Positions 29,325 to 64,000 of a stretch of DNA of 64,000 nucleotides are shown here, piece after piece. The stretch spans positions 4,136,514 to 4,200,513 of the forward strand of contig OZ025872.1 of assembly GCA_964019415.1 (NCBI GenBank), in the 5' to 3' direction. This DNA comes from Ianthella basta. Its lineage: Eukaryota; Porifera; Demospongiae; Verongiida; Ianthellidae. A program made the translations under genes and the position numbers. The number at the start of each line of letters is the position of its first letter. Position 1 is the stretch's first letter. The notes under the pieces are model-generated. The model did no database searches. It was not told the DNA's origin and worked only from the letters and a program-made list of their open reading frames with translations.

Positions 29325-30237
29325 GTGACTGATTTTGCCTTCTCTCTTGCAAAGGGACACTTCTAGGTCAACACTGACTTGAGATATTGAATGATGATTT
29401 GACACAAACTAACTGTAACAACTGCAATACTGATCTCTATCTCCATTTAATTCCCACACCTCATCACACCATACATATTACACTATACATATTAAACCTT
29501 GTTTTCCCTGTATGTACTGTATTGTCCCACTGAATTAATTTAATTAATTTTGCTCCAATAATATTATGCAGTATAATAATGGGTATGTACTGTTACATTT
29601 ACTCGGTATGGTATAATTATGTGCACGTCTTGACAGATCAAAGTGCCATGTACTTGCATTAATGACTTCATATTCATATAGCACAATTATATGTAGCATC
29701 TTATGCTAATAATTAATTCCACTATTACAATTAATGGCAGTCACATAATTTGCACATACCCTGGGCCCATGTGCTCCACAATGAGGTCAATTAATGTTTT
29801 ACATTGATGTGTGTTCACACATCACTGGCAGCCAGTTCCACATGGCCAGCATGCCTGGCACATGCATGCTTTTTGGATCCTGCCAGCTATATATAGCTAG
29901 GAGCTGCACTATATATAATATATAGTGCAGCACTGGCGCCTGTTCCAAAACTGGATGCCAATGTATCCACATGACAGTGTGGTGCGCATACAGTGTACAG
30001 CTCATTCAGTACACAGTCAGCTAAACTGGTCAAAACTTACGTAAAATAGAAGAGTTCAGATACGTATACAATACATAGGGTACACTGTGGCTTATGTAAA
30101 AGGGAGATATGTATAAAGTGAGCATGCATGAATTAAAGAAAGTCACACTATAAATAAATGAAATTGTGTTACACAAAAGTGATGTCAGTTCCTACGCAGT
30201 GAGAGCTTTAAAAATTGACACAATGTGTGCCACCATC
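29325..30237. other. Intergenic 3' of the Roc-COR gene (contig 1 copy)
   Basis: AT-rich, no gene recognised. A near-perfect 29-base palindrome (GCTGCACTATATATAATATA then TAGTGCAGC) lies at 29903-29931. The same sequence is at 40042-40954 in contig 2. Confidence 0.5.
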
Positions 30238-38619
<8,382 letters not shown>

Positions 38620-38661
38620 CTGCAGAGTGCGAATAGGTTTAGAAACCATTTGAGAACTCAA

Positions 38662-38861
38662 NNNNNNNNNNNNNNNNNNNNNNNNNNNNNNNNNNNNNNN
38701 NNNNNNNNNNNNNNNNNNNNNNNNNNNNNNNNNNNNNNNNNNNNNNNNNNNNNNNNNNNNNNNNNNNNNNNNNNNNNNNNNNNNNNNNNNNNNNNNNNNN
38801 NNNNNNNNNNNNNNNNNNNNNNNNNNNNNNNNNNNNNNNNNNNNNNNNNNNNNNNNNNNNN
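38662..38861. other. Assembly gap (200 N)
   Basis: Exactly 200 Ns join contig 1 and contig 2. The round length suggests a placeholder, and the sequence on both sides shows that the contigs overlap rather than being separated. Confidence 0.98.
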
Positions 38862-38896
38862 ATGTGAGTCAAGCTTTTAGTGAATAGGTCATCTCC

Positions 38897-38945
<49 letters not shown>

Positions 38946-39175
38946 CACCTCCCCTCCCCTCAATACAACAACAGGCCAGTTCCTCAACAATGGAGTGAAA
39001 GTGGACCAACAAGTGATAATCTTCATACCCAACAACCCTACTGTGCCGGTTGCCATGGACAACATATGGCCTGAGGTGCAGCAAAATGGTCAAATGTGCT
39101 GGAAGTCACATCGCCTGGGTTACCAGGGGGAGGAGCTTATAGGCGGAGCCTACATGGACTACGTTGTGGACCATA

Positions 39176-39241
39176 TTTTTGGGGCGCCGAAGGCGCCCCT
39201 ATATTGTTTTCAGATTTAGGTCTTCGTATGGCTTCATGTTC

Positions 39242-39275
<34 letters not shown>

Positions 39276-40041
39276 CTGTCATTTTGTAAATGGCGGCGCT
39301 CACGTCGTTTTTACAAAGCTTTAAATCCTCTCTAATGATGTTTCGCCGTGTTAGAATCGAACGAAATGTGGTCATAAACATGTGTTAATAGAGTGATACT
39401 AATAAAAAGCCTAAGGAACGTCTCTTCTGCGAGATACAGCTCCAATTATCACTGACGGACATTGTAAAATGGCCGCGCGCTCGACGCTTTCTGTTTGCTA
39501 GGCTCAAAACCATTCTCTTTAGATTTCGCCGTGTATCCAAAGAACGCAAAGTGTTTCTAGAACATGTTTAAGTAATATTATTGTGGTAGGAAGCATACGT
39601 AACTGTTTTTCTGCGAGGTACAGCCCTAAATACAACAGAAGTCTAGTGACCCGTAGGCCAATGGAGGTCATGACACATAATTATAGCCATGATTCGCTCA
39701 TATAGTCATCATAGGGTAGCCTTTTAGCCAGCACACTCCTCCTCCTGGCACAAAGTAACAATTGCTCATTTAGAATGTCATATAGATCAAAAAGCAGTAT
39801 AGGCAAACATTTGACAGTTTGGTAGGGATGCTTTCACTGGATATGACTGGCTGCTCTGGAGACTTGAAACTCTTGCAAACCCAACGGTCTAGTGTGTCTT
39901 GATGTATCTTTCAGACCAACAACAATACTGTACCCCCAACTATCTGATTTACTGAACGTACAAGGGAAAATTGCTAGCAAGTAGTTCGAGGTTCAGGGGC
40001 GCCCTGGCGCCCCACGAGTTTTTCAACTCGAAATACTTGTT
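39176..40041 (+). mobile_element. 0.87-kb element (contig 2 copy, + orientation)
   Basis: Same sequence as 28459-29324 at offset 10717; lies 3' of the Roc-COR gene. Confidence 0.75.
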
Positions 40042-40954
40042 GTGACTGATTTTGCCTTCTCTCTTGCAAAGGGACACTTCTAGGTCAACACTGACTTGAG
40101 ATATTGAATGATGATTTGACACAAACTAACTGTAACAACTGCAATACTGATCTCTATCTCCATTTAATTCCCACACCTCATCACACCATACATATTACAC
40201 TATACATATTAAACCTTGTTTTCCCTGTATGTACTGTATTGTCCCACTGAATTAATTTAATTAATTTTGCTCCAATAATATTATGCAGTATAATAATGGG
40301 TATGTACTGTTACATTTACTCGGTATGGTATAATTATGTGCACGTCTTGACAGATCAAAGTGCCATGTACTTGCATTAATGACTTCATATTCATATAGCA
40401 CAATTATATGTAGCATCTTATGCTAATAATTAATTCCACTATTACAATTAATGGCAGTCACATAATTTGCACATACCCTGGGCCCATGTGCTCCACAATG
40501 AGGTCAATTAATGTTTTACATTGATGTGTGTTCACACATCACTGGCAGCCAGTTCCACATGGCCAGCATGCCTGGCACATGCATGCTTTTTGGATCCTGC
40601 CAGCTATATATAGCTAGGAGCTGCACTATATATAATATATAGTGCAGCACTGGCGCCTGTTCCAAAACTGGATGCCAATGTATCCACATGACAGTGTGGT
40701 GCGCATACAGTGTACAGCTCATTCAGTACACAGTCAGCTAAACTGGTCAAAACTTACGTAAAATAGAAGAGTTCAGATACGTATACAATACATAGGGTAC
40801 ACTGTGGCTTATGTAAAAGGGAGATATGTATAAAGTGAGCATGCATGAATTAAAGAAAGTCACACTATAAATAAATGAAATTGTGTTACACAAAAGTGAT
40901 GTCAGTTCCTACGCAGTGAGAGCTTTAAAAATTGACACAATGTGTGCCACCATC

Positions 40955-58676
<17,722 letters not shown>

Positions 58677-58950
58677 CTTCAACTATCGAACCTCAAATTT
58701 CAGACATTAGGTTGGCAAGGTCATCCCTTCGGCCATCTTCGTCTCGCCCCTGACGGTTGTGCCCCGCCCCCTGCCTGGTGACGGCCATATAATAAACAAA
58801 GTTCGTGTGGCGTTCTCGAGACGGCACAATAAATGGAATAATTTACGGGGCCTTTAATACGAAAGTCAGCCATGCATGCAGAGTTGGCTGTTTCTGATGA
58901 ACGTGTCATTCCACTTGTATTTACTACTGGACCAGTTGCTATAGATGGCT
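58677..58950. promoter_or_regulatory. 5' region of the multi-CARD-like gene with duplicated start context
   Basis: The stretch CTTCGGCCATCTTC around the start codon (58676) recurs 60 bases upstream, giving a second minus-strand ATG at 58736 that opens a 9-codon frame, MAEGMTLPT, stopping at 58707. It shares its first four residues with the main protein and would act as an upstream ORF if transcribed. A CCCGCCCC box lies near 58765. On the plus strand an ATG at 58945 opens a 71-codon frame of unknown value. Confidence 0.4.
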
Positions 58951-59187
58951 AAGTGTTTGGCAATAGTCTGTAATTATATTGACCATGGCCATACTGCACA
59001 ATGTGTAGGCATTATATATACACCAAGATGGACATTTACCTCCAGCTCTGCCCTCCCACTAGCACTCACTGGAGATCGATATGTGGCAGTCAACAGTATT
59101 GACGACATTCCATTGACATGGGTACTTAGAATACTGACAGTAGCTACAGTGATGGGTTGAAAGCAATGTATGCTGAGTACCCTTCCT

Positions 59188-59190
<3 letters not shown>

Positions 59191-59236
<46 letters not shown>
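59191..59236. repeat. (CA)n microsatellite
   Basis: About 23 CA units. A short impure (TG)n run also lies at 59657-59697, and a G-rich GGGAAGGGGAGGG-type low-complexity tract at 59510-59620. Confidence 0.9.
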
Positions 59237-59237
<1 letters not shown>

Positions 59238-59392
59238 CACTGTATTCAGTTCAGTCTGTGAGATCCTCGTGAAGTGCTGGGTCCCGACAGTGGGCTGGTC
59301 TCTTGTGGGGATCCTGCTAATGTTCTCAGTCCCTTTTGGTCGTGGCTGAGGCCAAGTTTTCTCCTCTCCGTCCTCGCCTTCCTCTTCTGGCT

Positions 59393-61059
59393 CTACTTGT
59401 GGTAGAGAGACTGAGAAGGAAAGGGAGGGCATCTGCAGCTCAGCAAGAACTGCACTACAATCCCCAACACAAAGAGGGCTAGCCACACCAGACGTAGGAG
59501 GATTTCTGCAGGGGAGGGAATGGGAGGGAAGGGGGGAAGGGAAGGGAGGAGAGGGTGTGAGAGGGAAGGGGATGGTGTAAGGGGAAGGGGAGGGTGTGAA
59601 GGGGGAGGGGTAGTGCTGTGAGATAAGGTGTTGTGAGCTTACAGTATAGAATTATGGTGTGTGTGTGTGCGTGTGTACGCGTGTGCGTGCGTGTGTAGTA
59701 ACACACCCAGCTCAGATCATCCCGAGTGTACTTTCAAAATGCAGTACAACACAAGTGACCACATTGTCAAAGTCAGAATGGGAACCTCTGAGGGTGGGCA
59801 TCAAAATGAACAGCAGTCAACACATGCAACACAACACCTTGACTACACTGCTAATTACAGGAAACTACCTATGCTCGCCAATATGGAAGAGGCAATGTCC
59901 AATGAAACATGCATAGAGTCCAACCACTCCAATAAGGGTCCCGTTACCTTGGTAACAATATTACCTGCACAGAAATGGTGAAACCTCTCCAAAATGGCTC
60001 CTTACTCACCTGAAATGCCACAAAGCAACAAATGGAGGCGTGGGTGTGGGCATACCTGAGATGATGCAAGTGTTGGATTCCTGAATAATCACATGAGTGC
60101 ATTGCCACGGGGATGTAAGGCCCATACCGCCCCTCTCCATACACAAGCACGTTGTAGACCATGGACTCAATACCACCCTCTTGGGTGTCCTGTAGGTGAG
60201 GTGGAGGCCTAGCACCTGTATGGGGGGAGAGCACATTACATCACACTAGCTCTTCACACGCAGCACCATCGCAGTATTACATGATCCAAGTGTCCTCATT
60301 ACAGAGGTGTCCTGCATTAAGTGTCCTTAAAAGGGTGGTTCCACTGTAAGTGGCTCCTCCATGTATCCTAACACATCATTAAGCACACAACAGAGACCAG
60401 TGAATACATACTCCACACTCAATCCAAATGTACAGACACACACACCTCCCTCTCCCACACATGCTACCACATCTACACACCATTGACATGGATTGCCACA
60501 GTAAACACCATCTGCCGTAACATTTAGTAGTCATGCAAACTGTGGCTCACTTGTACAGCTGGTCTATATAGTACTAACGTACACAATATACAATAACAGG
60601 AAACAAAAAATTTGCACCAGTCGTACAAGGGACAGCTAACAATGTACATGGTTTGGATAGCTACTAATAAAAATTTACTCTACACCCCTCCCACTGCCCC
60701 TCCCTCTGCCCCTCCCCTCCCCCTATATGCTACCACTGCACTCATCATTTATATAGATTGGCACAGCAGCAATTGTGATCTAACTGTCCCATTGGCCGGA
60801 CTACCTAATATGTTGAGCAAAACTTTACCAACTGTTGCCTTCTTCTTCTGAACTGGACCAGTCCCATGTGTGTTCCACGGCCACCATCATCGGTTGTCTC
60901 GTGGGGGAGGACGAGGGAGGTACTGAGGGTCTCCGCCTGACTCTGAGTGTAAATCTGGATTGTGACTCTAACCACAATGGGGACCCTGTCCACAAAATAA
61001 TTGTGGAAAATGAGGAGAGTGTTGCCAATGTCAATGGAGTAATTAAGTGACACAGTTGT
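59393..61059 (-). CDS. 3' end of a probable single-pass membrane protein, unknown family
   Basis: Three minus-strand exons have strong splice signals and join in phase: 61059-60829 (231 nt, CTTCTTCTGCAG acceptor, GTAAAG donor), 60215-60056 (160 nt, ATACAG acceptor, GTATGC donor) and 59505-59393 (CCTGCAG acceptor, ending TAG). In this chain the last exon encodes a hydrophobic segment LLRLVWLALFVLGIVVQFLL followed by a short Cys-containing tail SCRCPPFPSQSLYHK, so it reads as a transmembrane helix with a stub tail. The first exon reads YSIDIGNTLLIF and VPIVVRVTIQIYTQ, possibly beta-sandwich-like. However, exon 60215 is also open in another frame (YNVLVYGEGRYGPYIPVAM) that looks equally protein-like, so the reading is not certain. 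Upstream exons probably lie at 61240-61650. No family recognised. Confidence 0.35.
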
Positions 61060-62287
61060 CTGCAGAAGAAGAGGAGGGTGTGGTCAAAGGAGTTGGCTGT
61101 GTCTACCCCAGCAGTCAGCTCAAAATCCTATATAAGTCTAGCAAAAGGGGGTTCCTTTGCACCCCTGGATCCCCCTCTAGATCTGCTACCAGAAACTCTG
61201 TGCGTTTCTCAGCAAACTGCTTCAATTTGAGTAGACCAGTAAGATAGTACAATCAATGTTGCCCTGGAATGTATGATAGGCTGATAAATCCCATTCCCAT
61301 TCTTTGTAGACAGCGGCCACTTCAGCACAAGTGGTCCAGGAATCACAATCATAATGTTGGACACGGGAGAGGACAGATTCCAACTTGAGTCTCTCTTTTT
61401 CGACCAAGATTTAAGCTTGAGCCATGTTGCTATTGCAATTTAGAGATATACAAAACAATCAGACTAAACACACAACCACAGATTCATACAACACACTCCT
61501 GTATTCCACACTCCTAGCCACTTACTTACCAGTCACTGGCACACTCACTACTTCCTCAGCACTGAAACATTGCCACGATGTTGACGGGAAGGAATGTCAC
61601 TCGTTTGGCACGTGTTCTTCTTGGCTGCCATTTTTGGAATAAACAAGGAAATCCACAAGTGTATTGGAGGACTCATAGTGTCGAGTATATCTATGGAGGA
61701 GTGGTGTGGTACTACTAGCCACACAGGTATCAAGCCTCCTCCATGGAACACCTCTCCACTAACACTGAACAGGGAGGTCAAAGACTCACTCATCCAGTCT
61801 GCCTGCCATGCAGGCGGAGTTGGAGAGGTGGTCTACTTAAGACATGGTCAATGAGACAATATGAGTTGTTCGTAACTCTATTGCCTGCTCGTGGAGCAGT
61901 GGACCCACTTGACCGTATCCTGGCCCTCACCTCATCCTGGACTAAGCACAGCAGAAGGTACTGATGGAACATCAGAAGTGAGCAGTCAAGAGTGAACTAT
62001 AATTATAGGCTATATATAGCTACAGATGTGCTAATTGGTGCTGCGGAAGGGGAGGGGGTGTGTGGTGGGAGTGATGTCACTGTTGCTAAGCAACATGAGG
62101 AGCACCTCTGTGATTATGTGGTGGGGGTGGAGTGACCATTTCTTACAGTTTAAGTGAACAGCTGACTGTGTTTATGATATCTAACAATTCCATGCAGACC
62201 TGTCAGTGGAGTGGCATGAAAGACTAGATACTTGAGGTGACACTTTAAGCAGTTACTTCAACTAATCCTCCCTTGCATTGAATGCAG
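61060..62287. other. Unresolved region, probably exons on at least one strand
   Basis: Several frames of 60-85 codons are open on both strands (for example minus 61407-61222 reading RLKLESVLSRVQHYDCDSW, plus 61594-61854). A strong minus-strand donor GTAAGTAAG lies at about 61530. I could not assign strand or family. Confidence 0.3.
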
Positions 62288-62392
62288 CTCCGTGCACCAC
62301 ACCTTGTCACTATGGAATGATCCGTTCAGCTCCAGACACCTGCACCTGTCCAGATGGGTTCACCGGTCCACAATGCCTCCAGACACCATATA
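62288..62392 (+). CDS. EGF-like domain exon
   Basis: A 105-nt exon bounded by AATGCAG and GTAAGTAG, phase 1 at both ends, typical of shuffled EGF modules. It encodes PCTTPCHYGMIRS then DTCTCPDGFTGPQC: the CxC...GFxGxxC end of an EGF domain is clear, while the third cysteine is absent, leaving five. Neighbouring exons were not identified, so it is part of a larger plus-strand gene or an orphan exon. Likely extracellular. Confidence 0.5.
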
Positions 62393-62637
62393 GTAAGTAG
62401 ACTCCACACATGGTAACATGCATTCTATGCAGTGTGCATAGATGTACCAAGTCAACTGAATTCCTTGTAATGGTGTTTAGCTAGTCTGTTCTTACCTCTG
62501 TCCACTTCTCCCTCCCCTCCCTATCACCCTCCCCTCCCCTCAGATGCAATAATGCACATAATTATACAGAATACAGAATAATATTATTTGTTGCTTACAT
62601 TACATACAGCACACTGTGTGAACTAAGTGCAGTAGTT
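62393..62637. other. Spacer with pyrimidine-rich low-complexity sequence
   Basis: Holds a CCCTCCC-rich tract (62505-62540) and AT-rich sequence; no gene seen. Confidence 0.5.
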
Positions 62638-63048
62638 AAATGGGTAGTGTACTAGGGGGAAACTACGTATTAAATGGGCAATGCACTAGGGGGACACTAC
62701 ATATTAAATGGGTAGTTTACTAGGTGAACACTATGCATCAAATGCGTAGTGTACTAGGGTGACACTATTTATTCAATGGGTAGTGTCCTAGGGCTACACT
62801 ACATATTTAAAGGGTAGTGTACTAGGGGGACACTATATACATATTAAATGGGTAATGTACAAAGGGGACACTACGTATTAAATGGCATGGGTAGTGTCCA
62901 AGGGGGACACTACGTATTAAATGGGTAGTGTCCTAGGAGGACACTGCTATTAAATGGGTAGTGTCCTAGGGGGACACTACGTATTAAATGGGTAGTGTCC
63001 AAGGGGGACCTACCTACGTATTAAATGGGTAGTGTACTAGGGAGACAC
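62638..63048. repeat. 34-bp minisatellite, first array (about 12 units)
   Basis: Consensus unit AAATGGGTAGTGTACTAGGG then GGACACTACGTATT (34 bp), with substitutions and small indels between units. Each unit contains the imperfect palindrome AGTGTCC.AGGGGGACACT. It is not a CRISPR: units abut with no spacers. Confidence 0.93.
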
Positions 63049-63456
63049 AGACTTGCATCTATCTTCTACAGTAGACTGGCCATGATGCTATCTGAGAAGA
63101 GACAGCAACCCTTTTCTTCAACAATGGGATGGCTGCGATGCCAGCTGTCATTCTCCCTCCTGCGATCATCCATACTGTGCATCAGAGGATCAAGATCAAG
63201 TCAGAATATCATCCCATGATTCCCAATCTCCACTGACTAGGCCACCAACGAATCACGTGTGGCCCTCTACTAATTTCAGACAAGTTTATTGATCAACTTA
63301 TAATAAATTGAATGTCATGCTGAACATTTGCATGAACATTTGACAATTTACCTATTTTATTGTACAGTGCACTATCATAATCTATTGACTACATGCTTAT
63401 GGTATTACAGTATTATAGTCTGGTAAATTGATGTATACACATCCTGAAAGAAAAAA
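63049..63456. other. Unique interruption between minisatellite arrays
   Basis: About 400 bases without the 34-bp motif. A plus frame at 63025-63219 has no recognisable domain. Either an insertion that split one array or the original spacer. Confidence 0.5.
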
Positions 63457-64000
63457 CTAGGGGGACACAATGTATTAAATGGGTAGTGTCCTAGGTGGAC
63501 ACTGCTATTAAATAGGTAGTGTACTAAGGGGACACTATGTATTAAATGGATAGTGTACTAGGGGGACAGTATGCATTAAATGGGTAGTGTCCTAGGGGGA
63601 CAATACGTAATAAATGGGAAGTGTACTAGGGGGACACTACATTTTCAATGGGTAATGTACTAGGGGGCACTACGTACTAAATTGATAGTGTACTAGGGTA
63701 CACTATGTATTAATTGGGTAGTGTATTAGGGGGACACTATGTATTAAATGGATAGTGTACTAGGGGGCAGTATGCATTAAATGGGTAGTGTCCTAGGGGG
63801 ACAACACGTAATAAATGGGAAGTGTACTAGCTAGGGGGACACTACATTTTCAATGGGCAGTGCACTAGGGGGACAGTATGCATTAAATGGGTAGTGTCCT
63901 AAGGGGACAATACATAACTAATGGGTAGTGTACTAGGGGGGAACGTATTCAATGGGTAGTGTACTAGGGTGACACTACGTATTAAATGGGTAGTGCACTA
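63457..64000. repeat. 34-bp minisatellite, second array, runs off the window end
   Basis: About 16 units of the same 34-bp motif. A block of unit variants (ending CAGTATGCATT, then CAATACGTAAT, then CACTACATTTT, then a unit starting CAATGGG) recurs in the same order near 63547 and 63748 and partly near 63868, so there is a higher-order repeat of about six units. Confidence 0.92.

Noticed and set aside
58945-59160. Plus-strand gene start next to the multi-CARD-like promoter
   Set aside because: 71-codon frame only, no second exon or domain found; kept as a note, not a call.
59240-59486. Alternative reading of the last membrane-protein exon as an acidic tail (EPEEEGEDGEEKTWPQ)
   Set aside because: That frame runs on into a (CA)n array and does not fit the phase chain from the upstream exons; still possible, so confidence in the gene is kept low.
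62638-64000. CRISPR array
   Set aside because: 34-bp units abut directly with no spacers, vary among themselves, and the context is eukaryotic.

Overview
The window looks like metazoan genomic DNA, most probably from a demosponge (an Amphimedon-like genome is my inference; nothing here proves the species). The reasons are AT-rich spacers full of (CA)n/(GT)n arrays, many short GT-AG introns, and genes that join death-fold-like domains, Roc-COR GTPase modules, kinases and ankyrin repeats. It is a scaffold of two contigs, 1-38661 and 38862-64000, joined by 200 Ns.

Layout. 855-7696 (+): two tandem genes of the aminoglycoside-phosphotransferase (APH, ACAD10/11-like) fold with the same exon lengths and phases; the second has lost both catalytic aspartates. 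11929-24707 (-): a kinase-ankyrin gene (RIPK4/ANKK1-like order: coil, kinase, ankyrins) with a frameshift before the kinase. An intron of it holds a 2.5-kb LTR retrotransposon with near-identical LTRs, a target-site duplication and a large internal deletion. 25.4-28.5 kb: a LINE reverse-transcriptase fragment and a displaced piece of the second APH gene.

The last 10515 bases of contig 1 (28147-38661) repeat as the first 10517 bases of contig 2 (38862-49378), differing as far as I can see by one CA unit. I read this as an unmerged contig overlap, not a biological duplication.

The main find is the minus-strand gene 58676->40955. I can build a 14-exon, frame-consistent model of 1443 codons: seven ~60-residue helical death-fold-like (CARD-like) repeats, each on its own phase 1-1 exon, then a Roc-COR module on one 2.4-kb exon, then a Death domain. 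The repeat exons alternate between two types and arose by tandem duplication that carried their introns along. One intron holds a complete-looking 4.1-kb DNA transposon (52340-56447, TA target site, 17-bp perfect terminal repeats) with a THAP-DDE transposase convergent to a SAP-SWIM-YqaJ nuclease gene, an ISL2EU-type layout.

59.4-61.1 kb (-) holds the 3' end of a probable single-pass membrane protein; 62.3 kb (+) an EGF-like exon; 62.6-64.0 kb two arrays of a 34-bp minisatellite with higher-order structure. Foldback and MITE-like elements fill most large introns. No rRNA, tRNA or CRISPR array was recognised.
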